The translations under genes and the position numbers were made by a program. The notes under the pieces were generated by a model. The model did not search any database and was not told the DNA's origin. It saw only the letters and a program-made list of their open reading frames with translations. A DNA stretch of 64,000 bases, taken from Oscillospiraceae bacterium (lineage in GTDB: Bacteria; Bacillota; Clostridia; Oscillospirales; Ruminococcaceae). Shown in pieces: positions 11,002 through 20,312 of this stretch (position 1 is the first letter of the stretch; the number at the start of each line of letters is the position of its first letter). The stretch spans positions 62,001-126,000 of the forward strand of contig JAEDJD010000002.1 in NCBI GenBank assembly GCA_016296505.1, read 5' to 3'.

Positions 11002-12525
11002 ATGAATAAGCAATGCAGAAAAGCGCTTGCTGTATTGTCTGCCGTGATTCTTACGGCAGCCTCTCTGACGCTGGAAGCAAAGCAGAATCCGTATAATCTT
11101 GCTCAGGCAAAAACGCTAAAGGAAATTGAACAGGAAAAGAAAGATAAACAGGATCAGATTGATCAGAAAAAACAAGAGCTGAAAGCGCTTTCTAATGATT
11201 TAAGCAATAAATCTACATATGAACAGACTTTGAAAGAGCAGATTCAGCTCATCAATGGAAAGATGATTCTCATTGATTCGCAAATGACAAATCTGATCGG
11301 CGAAATCACCGAAAAAGAACAGGAAATTGCTGCGCTTGAAACAGAAATCCAAGCGGAAGAACTTGCCGTTGAAGAAGGTTTGAAAAATTTTAAGGCGCGT
11401 ATTCGTGCGCTCTATGTTCATGGCAATGACAGCTTCTTCTCCGCTTTGGTCGGCGCTTCCAGCTTTTATGACGTACTCGCCCGTATTGACCTGATTAAGC
11501 GTATCTCGAAGCATGACGATGAGATGATTACCGATCTGCACGAGAATATTCAAACGCTGACCAATCATAAACAGGATCTGACCGTCAGCTTGCAGGCGCT
11601 CAATATTAAGCAGACCGAAATCGATGTCCTCAAGGATGAGTTTGACGCGTCCAAACAAGACCTCAATACTGCGCTTTCCGATACGCACGTCGAGATTCAG
11701 ATGCTCGAAAACAAACAGCTGACTGCCAACAGCGAACTGAAATCACAACAGGATGATCTCGATAAAATCGAGGAGGAAGAACTGAAACTCATCGAAGAAG
11801 CAATCCGTAAGGCAATGGAGGAAGAAGCCAAGCGTACTACAACTACAACTACCACGACGACCACCACAACGACCACTACCACCTCTACAACCAAAGTACG
11901 TACCACCATTACCACTACAACGCCGAAACCTGTTACGCAGACCACTATGGCGCAGGCTGTCACAGATGCACAGTCTACTGCAAAACAGACTGTCGCAACA
12001 GAACCCGTCACAGAGGAAACTCCGGCGCCAACAACTGCTTCTACCACCGCTGCAACAACTGCACCCCCAAAAACCACTACTGTAACTTCTACAACACAGG
12101 CACCGCCCTCCGGCAGTATGTTTGCTTGGCCTACCCCCGGACATTATGGCATTTCCAGTCCATTCGGCTATCGAAAAGACCCGTTTACCGGCAGAAAATC
12201 CGGTCATAGCGGCATTGATATTATCGGTAATGTCAGCCCGATTAACGGTGCGCCGGCTTGTGCGGCTGGAAACGGTACGGTCATTAAAGTCACCAATGAC
12301 GGCTGGGGCGGCGGTTACGGCAATAATGTCGTGATCTATCACGGCAACGGCTACTCAACGCTCTATGCCCATTTGCAGCGTGCAACAGTTTCTGTCGGTC
12401 AGCAGGTTTCTGTCGGTCAGCAGATCGGTCTTGTCGGTTCTACAGGCAGATCAACCGGTCCGCATCTGCATTTCGAGGTCCGCGTCAACGATACGCCTGT
12501 CAATCCGACGCAGTATCTCCCGTAA
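11002..12525 (+). CDS. M23 murein endopeptidase with coiled coil, EnvC-like
   Basis: A 507-residue secreted protein. It has an N-terminal signal segment, a long coiled coil (about residues 25-275, Gln/Lys/Glu-rich), a threonine-rich linker (about 276-370, including an uninterrupted run of Thr) and a C-terminal LytM/M23 domain. The M23 zinc motifs are visible: HSGIDI near residue 403 and HLHFEV near the end. The coiled coil plus M23 layout and the position after ftsEX match EnvC-like hydrolases controlled by FtsEX. The start at 11002 follows AAAGGTAGG; an upstream in-frame ATG at 10984 overlaps that site. The M23 domain carries an 18-base tandem duplication (see 12388). Confidence 0.93.
   Translation: MNKQCRKALAVLSAVILTAASLTLEAKQNPYNLAQAKTLKEIEQEKKDKQDQIDQKKQELKALSNDLSNKSTYEQTLKEQIQLINGKMILIDSQMTNLIGEITEKEQEIAALETEIQAEELAVEEGLKNFKARIRALYVHGNDSFFSALVGASSFYDVLARIDLIKRISKHDDEMITDLHENIQTLTNHKQDLTVSLQALNIKQTEIDVLKDEFDASKQDLNTALSDTHVEIQMLENKQLTANSELKSQQDDLDKIEEEELKLIEEAIRKAMEEEAKRTTTTTTTTTTTTTTTTSTTKVRTTITTTTPKPVTQTTMAQAVTDAQSTAKQTVATEPVTEETPAPTTASTTAATTAPPKTTTVTSTTQAPPSGSMFAWPTPGHYGISSPFGYRKDPFTGRKSGHSGIDIIGNVSPINGAPACAAGNGTVIKVTNDGWGGGYGNNVVIYHGNGYSTLYAHLQRATVSVGQQVSVGQQIGLVGSTGRSTGPHLHFEVRVNDTPVNPTQYLP
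12388..12423 (+). repeat. 18-base tandem duplication inside the M23 domain
   Basis: GTTTCTGTCGGTCAGCAG occurs twice in a row (12388-12405 and 12406-12423), encoding VSVGQQ twice. Reading frame is kept. Confidence 0.9.
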
Positions 12526-12546
12526 TCTGTAATTTACTTGAAATAG

Positions 12547-12581
12547 AACGGCAGGAGACAGTCTGAATGTCTCTTGCCGTT
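12547..12581 (+). terminator. Hairpin between the M23 and S41 genes
   Basis: A 14-base stem (AACGGCAGGAGACA against TGTCTCTTGCCGTT, one wobble) with a 7-base loop. The T-run is weak, so it may only attenuate. An ATG at 12567 sits inside this hairpin, which argues for the later S41 start at 12618. Confidence 0.55.
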
Positions 12582-12617
12582 TCCGGTATTGTCTCAATCA
12601 GAAAGGCGGTGCCTGTC

Positions 12618-13799
12618 ATGCTTAAATTTTCGGTTGGTACGGTGCTCAGTCTCATGGCGCTGACCGCTGCTGCAACTTTTGTCATTACGCTTTCTGCGAG
12701 TGAACACGCCTTTAATCAGAAAATTACCCAACTAGATCGCCTTGCCGATAAATATGAACGTCTGGACGAACTTGACGCAAAAGTGCGTGAAGTGTTCTAT
12801 CAGGACGTTCCGGACGATGACGTTCTCGAAGGTATGCTCGCGGGCTATGTCAGCGGACTCGGCGATAAATACAGCGTATACCGCAGCAACGAAGCATTGA
12901 CCGCGTATCACGACAATACATCCGGCGTCTATACCGGTATAGGTATTTCCATTCGTCAGAACAACGAAGGCTTTGCTGAAATCGTCGATGTGACCGAAAA
13001 TAGTCCAGCACAGAAAAAAGGTATCGAAATCGGCGATGTGCTCCTTGAAGTCGAGGGCGTTTCGCTGAAAGCAAGCTATCAGGAAGCAATCAATTTGATT
13101 GGCGGCGAGGTCGGTACGTCCGTGACGCTGCGAATCCGTAAACAGGATTCCAATACCGAAAAGAAAATCGCGCTGGTTCGTTCACAGCTGGATGAAATTA
13201 CCGTGCAGTCTGCATATTTGCCCGATGAGCAGATTGGCTATATTTATATCTCTAAATTCCGCAGCGTGACCGTTTCTCAATTTGAAAGCGCGCGGCAGGA
13301 TTTGCTGAAACAAGGTGCAAAAGCGTTTATTTTTGATGTTCGGAATAACGGCGGCGGCGTGCTTTCCGCACTCGAACGCATGACCGATCCCATGTTGCCG
13401 GAGGGCGAGCTTGCATTTTCCTATGATCGCGATGGAAATGCAAATCCCATCCTGACTTCAGACGCCCATTTTGAACAAATGCCCTATGTCGTTCTGGTCA
13501 ATGGCAATACTGCCAGCGCCTCAGAACTCTTTGCCTGCGTTCTTCGGGATTATGCAGACGCGGTTTTGGTCGGTGAAAAAACATTCGGAAAAGGTATTAT
13601 GCAGGCTACGTTCGACCTTTCCGGCGGCGGTGTGACGCTGACAACCGCAACCTATGCAACCGGTAAAACAGAATGTTATCACGAGATCGGCTTAGAACCT
13701 GATGTTCCGGCGATTTATGATAGTGAAGCAGAACATGACAATCAGCTCGCCGCTGCCATCGAAACCGCAAAGGAATTGATGAAAAAGCAGGATCCCTGA
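12618..13799 (+). CDS. S41 family carboxyl-terminal processing protease (CtpA-like)
   Basis: About 393 residues: an N-terminal signal anchor, a PDZ domain (about residues 90-175) and the S41 catalytic domain. The catalytic Ser lies in NGNTASASELFA, and the Lys is in GEKTFGKGIMQ downstream. Such proteases act outside the membrane and often process or turn over cell-wall hydrolases, which fits the ftsEX-M23 context. ATG 12618 was chosen because AAAGGCGG lies before it; ATG 12567 (17 residues longer) is inside a hairpin. Confidence 0.93.
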   Translation: MLKFSVGTVLSLMALTAAATFVITLSASEHAFNQKITQLDRLADKYERLDELDAKVREVFYQDVPDDDVLEGMLAGYVSGLGDKYSVYRSNEALTAYHDNTSGVYTGIGISIRQNNEGFAEIVDVTENSPAQKKGIEIGDVLLEVEGVSLKASYQEAINLIGGEVGTSVTLRIRKQDSNTEKKIALVRSQLDEITVQSAYLPDEQIGYIYISKFRSVTVSQFESARQDLLKQGAKAFIFDVRNNGGGVLSALERMTDPMLPEGELAFSYDRDGNANPILTSDAHFEQMPYVVLVNGNTASASELFACVLRDYADAVLVGEKTFGKGIMQATFDLSGGGVTLTTATYATGKTECYHEIGLEPDVPAIYDSEAEHDNQLAAAIETAKELMKKQDP

Positions 13800-13841
13800 A
13801 TCATCGCAACCCAAATTGTCAGAAAGGAGGCGGAAGGTTTC

Positions 13842-13892
13842 ATGAAATCTGAAACTGTACCGATGGGCGTATACTGCCTGAATATCGTTTGA
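13842..13892 (+). other. 16-codon open frame with strong ribosome site in front of the mannanase gene
   Basis: ATG 13842 follows AAAGGAGGCGGAAGG and runs 16 codons (MKSETVPMGVYCLNIV) to TGA 13890, which overlaps the TTG of the mannanase frame. It could be the true N-terminus before an indel, a leader peptide coupled to the mannanase, or a programmed -1 shift site. Confidence 0.6.
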
Positions 13893-15514
13893 AGCGTAAG
13901 CCGTACCTGAACGGTGTATTTCGATATCTGTTACTTGTAATCTGCGTATGCGTCGTATCGGTCTGTTTTCTGTTTCTCCCATTTCCGAACGGTCAGCAAA
14001 CACAGTTGAAATATAGTTATTATCAGAAGCTTTCCGGCTCTGCCTCCGACGGCAGTTCCCTCGCCGCGGACGAGCTGAATCCCGATCAGTATCAGCTCAA
14101 TCTGCCAGAGGTCAATCAGTCGCATTTTCAAAGAAAAATTGAAGCCGAAGCTTTGAAACTGCCGCAGAATACGGCGGTGCTTCGTAAGCGCAATGGCTAT
14201 TCCGGAAAAGGATACGTCGGTAAATTGCCTGCGGCAACCGAATCTGCCATGATCTTCTCACTGTCCGTCCCCCAGACGCAGCATTATCGTATTACGATCT
14301 GTGCGGCTGCGCCGGAATCCGGAACAAGTGCGCTCCGCGTCAACAGCGAAATGGTTGGTCGGTTTACCATCGAGGATACCGAATGCTTTACGAAAATCAC
14401 TTTCTATGGCATCTTCATTGAAAGGGGAAAAACCGCCATTGCGATTGATACGATCGACACAAAGCTCGATATTGACTATATCGAAATTGCTGATGACGCT
14501 TCGGTTTATCAGGCGGATTCCACAGTTCATAAATCGCTCTGCAATCCGCAGGCTTCCCCCGAAGCGCAGCGTCTGTATTCTTTTCTGGTGAATCACTGGG
14601 AAACGAAAACGGTGATCGGTCAGTATGTATCCGATGAATCCGATCGGGAAATGCAGCTCATTTATCAATTAACCGGACAGCTGCCCGCAATCCGCTTCAG
14701 TATGCTCGGGACCGGAGATAACAGAGCCGCTATCGACGCCGCCATCGACTGGAATGTGTATATGCACGGAATTGTCGGTCTGATGTGGCAGTGGAACGCA
14801 CCCGAAACCAATTCCGTTTATGCGGAAAATGTAAACTTTGATCTGAATCGTGCATTTCGGAATAAGGATATCAGAAAGCTCGCGCTCCTATCCCCAGAGG
14901 ACGCCGAACAAGCCGCTTCAGGCGGTTCGCTCCGACAGGAAGCCATGCTGCTGCTTCAGGATATCGACGCGCTCGCAGAAGCCCTGCTTCCACTGAAAAA
15001 TATGGATATTCCGGTGCTTTGGCGGCCGCTGCACGAGGCTGGCGGCGGATGGTACTGGTGGGGCGCAGACGGAAGCGCTGCATATGGAAAGCTCTGGCAG
15101 CTCCTCTATTACCGCCTCACCGAATATCACCAGATCAATAATCTGATCTGGATCTGGAATGGACAAAGCGCGGCATATCTCGTGCCGGAGCGTATGTATG
15201 ATATCGCTTCGGTGGACATCTATTTGCAGCCGCAAATGCAGTACGGCAGCCGCTTTGAACAGTTCCTTTCCCTGAAAAAAATTACGGGCGGACGAAAATT
15301 GCTTGCAATCAGCGAATGCAGTGCGCTCCCCGATCTCGAAATGATGCAGATTGATTGTTCGGTCTGGTCGTTCTTTGGCTTATGGTACGGGGAGTATCTC
15401 ATGAATCCGGACGGTTCTTTCAATGACACCTATTATTCAAGTAATGATTTGTATAATCTATACAACGCAGAGCAAGCCTTGACGCTCAATGATTTTCAGT
15501 CACTATACCAATAA
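13889..15514 (+). CDS. Membrane-anchored GH26 beta-mannanase with N-terminal carbohydrate-binding module; 5' end disrupted or frameshifted
   Basis: At least 541 residues: a signal anchor near residues 11-32, a CBM35/CBM6-like beta module (about 85-200) and a GH26 catalytic domain (about 225-535). The acid/base Glu is E383 in RPLHEAGGGW and the nucleophile is E476 in AISECS, as expected for beta-1,4-mannan endohydrolases. The 5' end is odd. The only frame start is TTG 13889 with no ribosome site. A strong AAAGGAGGCGG precedes ATG 13842 in another frame, which stops at 13890-13892. The mannanase frame is open upstream of the TTG back to 13853 and reads plausibly (DGRILPEYRLKRK). Either an indel or a frameshift separates start and body. 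Confidence 0.85.
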   Translation: MKRKPYLNGVFRYLLLVICVCVVSVCFLFLPFPNGQQTQLKYSYYQKLSGSASDGSSLAADELNPDQYQLNLPEVNQSHFQRKIEAEALKLPQNTAVLRKRNGYSGKGYVGKLPAATESAMIFSLSVPQTQHYRITICAAAPESGTSALRVNSEMVGRFTIEDTECFTKITFYGIFIERGKTAIAIDTIDTKLDIDYIEIADDASVYQADSTVHKSLCNPQASPEAQRLYSFLVNHWETKTVIGQYVSDESDREMQLIYQLTGQLPAIRFSMLGTGDNRAAIDAAIDWNVYMHGIVGLMWQWNAPETNSVYAENVNFDLNRAFRNKDIRKLALLSPEDAEQAASGGSLRQEAMLLLQDIDALAEALLPLKNMDIPVLWRPLHEAGGGWYWWGADGSAAYGKLWQLLYYRLTEYHQINNLIWIWNGQSAAYLVPERMYDIASVDIYLQPQMQYGSRFEQFLSLKKITGGRKLLAISECSALPDLEMMQIDCSVWSFFGLWYGEYLMNPDGSFNDTYYSSNDLYNLYNAEQALTLNDFQSLYQ

Positions 15515-15518
15515 TCTA

Positions 15519-15547
15519 TTGAATTTCATGCAGATTTGTGTTATAAT
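15519..15547 (+). promoter_or_regulatory. Promoter of the GH130 gene
   Basis: TTGAAT, a 17-base spacer and TATAAT, about 50 bases before the GH130 start. The phosphorylase can therefore be expressed apart from the mannanase. Confidence 0.75.
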
Positions 15548-15598
15548 AGCACTATAGATTTCACGTGTTTTCACACAGATAGAAAGGCATGATTTTTT

Positions 15599-16588
15599 AT
15601 GAAGGTTCAGGTTATCAACGGTACGGCAATTCCGCATATGCCATGGCAGGATAAGCCTGCCGACTGCAAAGATGTCATCTGGCGTTATTCGCAGAATCCG
15701 ATCATTGCACGCGATCATCTGGCAATGTCAAACAGCATTTTCAATAGCGCTGTCGTTCCCTTTGCGGACGGATTTGCCGGCGTGTTCCGCGTCGACGATA
15801 AAGCGCGGAATATGGAGCTGCACGCCGGCTTCTCCAAGGACGGTCTGCACTGGGATATCTGCGAAGAAAGGATTGATTTCTGTAAAACAAATCCCGATAT
15901 TCAGGATTTTCAATACGGCTATGATCCGCGCGTCTGTTTTATCGAAGATCGTTACTATGTGACATGGTGCAATGCCATCGACTGGAAGCCGACCATCGGC
16001 TGTGCGTATACGTTTGATTTTAAGACGTTCTATCAGTTTGAAAACGCTTTTTTACCGTTTAATCGAAACGGCGTTCTGTTTCCGCGAAAAATCGGCGGTC
16101 ACTATATGATGCTAAGCCGTCCATCCGACAACGGCCATACGCCATTCGGTGATATTTATATTTCACAGTCGCCGGATCTCGTTTTCTGGGGAAAGCATCG
16201 TTATGTGATGAGTCCGAAGATGTGCTGGGAATCTACCAAAATCGGTGCCGGTCCGATTCCCATTGAAACCGATCGCGGTTGGCTGATCTTTTATCACGGC
16301 GTACTCACATCCTGCAACGGCTTTGTATATAGCTTTTCTGCTGCACTGCTCGATCTCGATGAACCATGGAAAACGCTGAAACGCGGCAGAGAATATCTTC
16401 TCAGTCCGCAGCAGCCTTATGAATGCGTCGGCGATGTGCCGAACGTCGTTTTCCCCTGCGCAAGTCTCGTGGACGCCGATACCGGTCGCATCGCCATTTA
16501 CTACGGCTGCGCCGATACCTGCACAAGCCTTTGCTTTACAACCGTCGATGATGTAATCGACTGGCTGGATTCGCATTCTCAGGTTTAA
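15599..16588 (+). CDS. GH130 family beta-1,4-mannooligosaccharide phosphorylase
   Basis: A 329-residue cytosolic protein of GH130, a five-bladed beta-propeller family that phosphorolyses beta-mannosides to mannose 1-phosphate. Family segments include [20 protein letters not shown]-like acidic turns, and [21 protein letters not shown] around residue 214. Immediate neighbourhood with the GH26 mannanase suggests it degrades imported mannooligosaccharides; mannosylglucose is an alternative substrate in other GH130 subfamilies. GAAAGG precedes the ATG by 11 bases. No dedicated sugar transporter is visible nearby. Confidence 0.92.
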   Translation: MKVQVINGTAIPHMPWQDKPADCKDVIWRYSQNPIIARDHLAMSNSIFNSAVVPFADGFAGVFRVDDKARNMELHAGFSKDGLHWDICEERIDFCKTNPDIQDFQYGYDPRVCFIEDRYYVTWCNAIDWKPTIGCAYTFDFKTFYQFENAFLPFNRNGVLFPRKIGGHYMMLSRPSDNGHTPFGDIYISQSPDLVFWGKHRYVMSPKMCWESTKIGAGPIPIETDRGWLIFYHGVLTSCNGFVYSFSAALLDLDEPWKTLKRGREYLLSPQQPYECVGDVPNVVFPCASLVDADTGRIAIYYGCADTCTSLCFTTVDDVIDWLDSHSQV

Positions 16589-16602
16589 TCACAATCCATA
16601 TG

Positions 16603-16631
16603 GCAGCGAGGCGTCGTCTTCGCTGCTTTTT
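16603..16631 (+). terminator. Terminator after GH130
   Basis: A nine-base stem (GCAGCGAGG against CTTCGCTGC, one wobble), a six-base loop and then TTTTT. Confidence 0.8.
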
Positions 16632-16684
16632 ATCATATGTACAGCAATTTTGCAAGAAATGCAATATCATTCTGTCATTATACC

Positions 16685-16713
16685 TTGACGAAAGCTGCAA
16701 AATAGAGTATAAT
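16685..16713 (+). promoter_or_regulatory. ppk promoter
   Basis: TTGACG, a 17-base spacer and TATAAT, ending 27 bases before the ppk ATG. Confidence 0.8.
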
Positions 16714-16740
16714 TATAGTGCATAGAAAGGAGTAACAGCT

Positions 16741-18798
16741 ATGAAATCTGACTGCTTTGAAAATCGAGAACTTTCTTGGCTCCGCTTCAATCAGCGCGTA
16801 CTGGAGGAGGCGCAGACGGATACCAATCCTCTGCTTGAACGACTGTGCTTTACTGCTATTTTTCAGAGTAATCTGGACGAATTCTATCGCGTCCGAGTCG
16901 GTAATCTTCTGCGAAAGCAAAAAGAAAATCCGAAGAAAAAAGATGAACTCAGTAAGATGAAGCCCAAGGAACAGCTCCGTGCAATCTATGATAAAACAAG
17001 ATTCCTCACCTCAGTGAGAGACACCGCATTCTATGAAATCATGAACGCACTGCGTTCCGATGGCTTGGAGCGCGTCACAATCCATTCTGCAACCCCGCAA
17101 GAGCAGACGATGCTCGCGGAATGGTTTAAACGCGAAATCCGACCGCTTTCCATGCCGGTCATTGTCGATAAAGGCAAACCGGTACCGTTTCTGCGTGATC
17201 GTGTGCTCTACGCAGTTCTGCGTCTGGAATCCAAATCCGGCGTGCGTATGGGCATTCTTCCGATCTCGGATCAGTGTCAGCGCATCATCCGACTCGGAAA
17301 CAGCGGCAGATTTATTCTGGCGGAAGACGTAATCCTCGCCTATGCGCATACGGTTTTCGGTAATTCCAACGTCGTTGACCGTACAATTCTTCGCGTGACG
17401 CGCTCTGCCAGCATTACACCGGAGGATATCGGCGTGCTTCGTACCGGCGACACCCGTACCGATATGGAGCTGATGCTCGCGGAACGCAAGCGCTTACCAA
17501 TTGTCCGTATGGAGCTTTCGGAAACATTCCATCAGCCTGCTTTAGAATACCTCTGCAAGAAAATTGAAATTTCTATGGAGCAGGTATTCTATGCAAAAGC
17601 GCCGCTTGATCTTTCCTTTGCCTACGAATGCAAGGATATTGCGTCGAATCCAAAGCTGCAATATGAACGCATGGTTTCACAGAAATCCGATATGGTTGCC
17701 GAAAATCGTGCAATGTTTACCCAGATCCGAAAAAAAGATATCTTGCTCAATTATCCCTACGAGAGCATCCGTCCGTTCCTGCGCCTTCTCGATGAGGCGG
17801 CTGACGATCCGGCGGTCGTCAGTATCCAGATTACGCTCTACCGTATGGCGCGTGACAGCCGCGTAATCGCTGCGCTTTGTGAAGCTGCCGGTCGCGGTAA
17901 AGAGGTCACCGCATTGACAGAGCTGCGTGCAAGATTTGACGAGCAAGGGAATATCGAATGGGCAAAAGTATTGGAACGCGCTGGCGTTCATGTCCTCTAT
18001 GGTCCGGAAAACTATAAGGTGCACTCCAAGCTCCTGCTGATTGAACGGAAATACCGCGGCAAAATTGAACGGTTTACACAGATTGGTACCGGTAACTATA
18101 ACGAAAAAACTGCCGCAATCTATACCGATTATTGCCTGATGACTGCCGATCCGCAGATCGGTGCCGACGCTGTGAATGTATTTGCCGCACTCGCGGAAAA
18201 CCAGCTTCCGCAACCGCAGACCGATTTGCTTGTGGCGCCATTTGGCTTACGTTCTGCCGTTCTCGAAATGATTGACGCGGAAATCGGTCATGCAAATGTC
18301 GGAGAACCTGCTTTCATCGGATTGCGTATGAACGGTCTCTGCGATAAAATAATCATGAACAAGCTGATCGAAGCGTCCTGTGCCGGAGTCCGCGTTGAGC
18401 TTCTGGTGCGCGGCATCTGCTGCCTCATTCCACAGATCGCTGGTCAGACTGAGCATATTGCCGTGCGAAGTATCGTCGGTCGTTATCTGGAACACGCTCG
18501 CGTTTATATTTTCGGCACGCCGGAGCGTATGCAGGTTTATCTTGGCTCGGCTGACTTTATGCCGCGTAATACTGAAAAACGTGTGGAAATCTGTGCGCCT
18601 GTCAAGGACGCCGCATTGAAACAGCGTTTATTCGACGAATTCAGGCTGCAATTCGATGATCCGGTCAAGGCAAGAATCCGTACAGCAGACGGTGATTATC
18701 ATTTACCCGAATCCGAAGCGTCCTCGCAAAGCTCACAGGAAATCCTGCATCGCGCAGCTTATGCCCGCGCCGAAAAACTCTTAGATAAGAAAGAATAA
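16741..18798 (+). CDS. ppk1: Polyphosphate kinase 1
   Basis: A 685-residue PPK1, which polymerises the gamma-phosphate of ATP into polyphosphate. All four domains are present: N-terminal helical (1-105), head, and two phospholipase-D-like C-terminal domains. The two conserved catalytic histidines are in PENYKVHSKLLL (H428, the phosphorylated residue in this family) and VGRYLEHARVY (H585). The ATG is preceded by AGAAAGGAG. A permease gene starts 5 bases after the stop and is likely co-transcribed. Confidence 0.96.
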   Translation: MKSDCFENRELSWLRFNQRVLEEAQTDTNPLLERLCFTAIFQSNLDEFYRVRVGNLLRKQKENPKKKDELSKMKPKEQLRAIYDKTRFLTSVRDTAFYEIMNALRSDGLERVTIHSATPQEQTMLAEWFKREIRPLSMPVIVDKGKPVPFLRDRVLYAVLRLESKSGVRMGILPISDQCQRIIRLGNSGRFILAEDVILAYAHTVFGNSNVVDRTILRVTRSASITPEDIGVLRTGDTRTDMELMLAERKRLPIVRMELSETFHQPALEYLCKKIEISMEQVFYAKAPLDLSFAYECKDIASNPKLQYERMVSQKSDMVAENRAMFTQIRKKDILLNYPYESIRPFLRLLDEAADDPAVVSIQITLYRMARDSRVIAALCEAAGRGKEVTALTELRARFDEQGNIEWAKVLERAGVHVLYGPENYKVHSKLLLIERKYRGKIERFTQIGTGNYNEKTAAIYTDYCLMTADPQIGADAVNVFAALAENQLPQPQTDLLVAPFGLRSAVLEMIDAEIGHANVGEPAFIGLRMNGLCDKIIMNKLIEASCAGVRVELLVRGICCLIPQIAGQTEHIAVRSIVGRYLEHARVYIFGTPERMQVYLGSADFMPRNTEKRVEICAPVKDAALKQRLFDEFRLQFDDPVKARIRTADGDYHLPESEASSQSSQEILHRAAYARAEKLLDKKE

Positions 18799-18803
18799 TT
18801 GCT

Positions 18804-20132
18804 ATGAAAACTTCATCCGGAAAAGAACCAAAATCAATTACAAGAAAACATTTTTTCCTTGTCACATACGGCATTTTGCTGTATATCGGTTTGCAGAATT
18901 TTTCTGCCGTCAAGAGTATCCTGATCTGGTTCGTTGCAATTTTGCAGCCTGTTGCATACGGTATCTGCATCGCCTTTGTGATCAATCTGTTTCTGAATCT
19001 GTTTCAGCAGAAAATCTTTCACAATATGGCAAATTCCAAGCATGAATGGGAACGCAAGCTCAACCCGATTTTGAGTGCGATCTGTACGGGACTTGTTGCT
19101 CTGATTCTCCTTGCGCTCATTATTTTCATGATCATTCCCCAGTTTACGACCGCGGTTAATATGCTGATCGAGAAAATGCCAAGTAGTCAGGAGCAGATAC
19201 TCACTCTGTTGGAAACACAACTCAATGCTTGGAATGCGCCTCCTATTATCATGAAAAAAATCCGTGAATTTGAAATTGATTGGGATATGATCACTTCTTT
19301 TCTCAGCAATCTGCTTGATGGAAAGTTTGAGTCCGTACTCGGCACCGCTTTCAGCGCAACAAGATCCGTACTTTCTACTGCGACCAATCTTGTCCTCGGT
19401 TTAATCATTGCAATCTATCTGCTCAGTGCAAAAAAACGTGTGTTGTATGTCCTGCATAAGGTGATTCAGCTGATTACCCCTAAGAATTATGAGGAACGTA
19501 TTTTCCGCGTTCTGCATCTGACCAATAGCTCGTTTGCCAATTTCCTGACTGGTCAGTTTGTCGAATCTATTATTATCGGCTCTCTCTGTACGCTCGGTCT
19601 GTATATTTTTCAATTCCCCTATGCGGCGACAATCGGCATTCTGACCGGCTTAACGGCGATGCTTCCGATCATCGGCGCATGGATTGGCGGCGGTATCGGC
19701 GTGCTGCTGATTGCTGTGGAAGCGCCTGACCGCATTATCTGGTTTCTGGTATTCATTCTCGTACTGCAACAGCTGGAAGGTCAATTCATCTACCCACGCG
19801 TGGTTGGAAATTCAATCGGATTGCCCGGACTGCTTGTGCTGATTGCTGTCATTCTCGGCGGCGGACTCGGCGGTATTTTCGGTATCATTTTTACCGTTCC
19901 TGTTTTTGCCATTATCTATCAGCTCCTCAAGGAAGCGATTGACAATATGCCTGATGGCAGCGAATCAGCTCCCGAACCCGAAATCGTGACAACCGTTCCG
20001 GTATCCATGCCTGAATCGGAGATCACCACAACAACTGTGGCTGTATCCGAATCCAATCCGATCGCACCGTCACATACGCCGCAGTCAAATCAAAATCATC
20101 CCAAAACACGTAAAAAGAAAAAGCGCCGCTGA
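18804..20132 (+). CDS. AI-2E family transporter
   Basis: A 442-residue integral membrane protein of the AI-2E (YtvI/PerM-like) family, with about eight hydrophobic segments. The C-terminal family core is EGQFIYPRVVGNSIGLPGLL around residue 325. The transported species is not predictable; members include AI-2 exporters and ion antiporters. It has an unusual C-terminal tail of about 60 residues, first Ser/Thr/Pro-rich and ending in KTRKKKKRR. That basic end suggests a cytoplasmic tail. It follows ppk1 with 5 bases between. Confidence 0.9.
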   Translation: MKTSSGKEPKSITRKHFFLVTYGILLYIGLQNFSAVKSILIWFVAILQPVAYGICIAFVINLFLNLFQQKIFHNMANSKHEWERKLNPILSAICTGLVALILLALIIFMIIPQFTTAVNMLIEKMPSSQEQILTLLETQLNAWNAPPIIMKKIREFEIDWDMITSFLSNLLDGKFESVLGTAFSATRSVLSTATNLVLGLIIAIYLLSAKKRVLYVLHKVIQLITPKNYEERIFRVLHLTNSSFANFLTGQFVESIIIGSLCTLGLYIFQFPYAATIGILTGLTAMLPIIGAWIGGGIGVLLIAVEAPDRIIWFLVFILVLQQLEGQFIYPRVVGNSIGLPGLLVLIAVILGGGLGGIFGIIFTVPVFAIIYQLLKEAIDNMPDGSESAPEPEIVTTVPVSMPESEITTTTVAVSESNPIAPSHTPQSNQNHPKTRKKKKRR

Positions 20133-20175
20133 TCCTCATACTGGAATCATCTATACTGCTTGTATTTGAGATTTC

Positions 20176-20204
20176 TTGACAAAAGATTGAATTTATGGTA
20201 TAAT
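20176..20204 (+). promoter_or_regulatory. Promoter of the ECF S component-coaX pair
   Basis: TTGACA, a 17-base spacer and TATAAT. It leaves a leader of about 100 bases before the S-component gene; no known riboswitch was recognised in that leader. Confidence 0.85.
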
Positions 20205-20312
20205 TATGTTCAGGCACACATTGTGCTGAAGCTCGACAGACCGATATATTCAATCTGAGAACTTCCATCTATAACTGCCCTTATTTTTCATCATTATCAT
20301 AGGAGGCGCTTT

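Noticed and set aside
11830..11890. CRISPR-like repeats in the threonine-codon stretch
   Set aside because: The repeats are in-frame codon repeats of a protein linker, without spacers.
11697..12077. Val/Ser-rich frame opposite the threonine linker
   Set aside because: It is the complement of the ACN threonine codons and has no independent support.
20205..20312. A riboswitch in the leader of the S-component-coaX genes
   Set aside because: The leader is long enough but no conserved riboswitch core was recognised; nothing is called.
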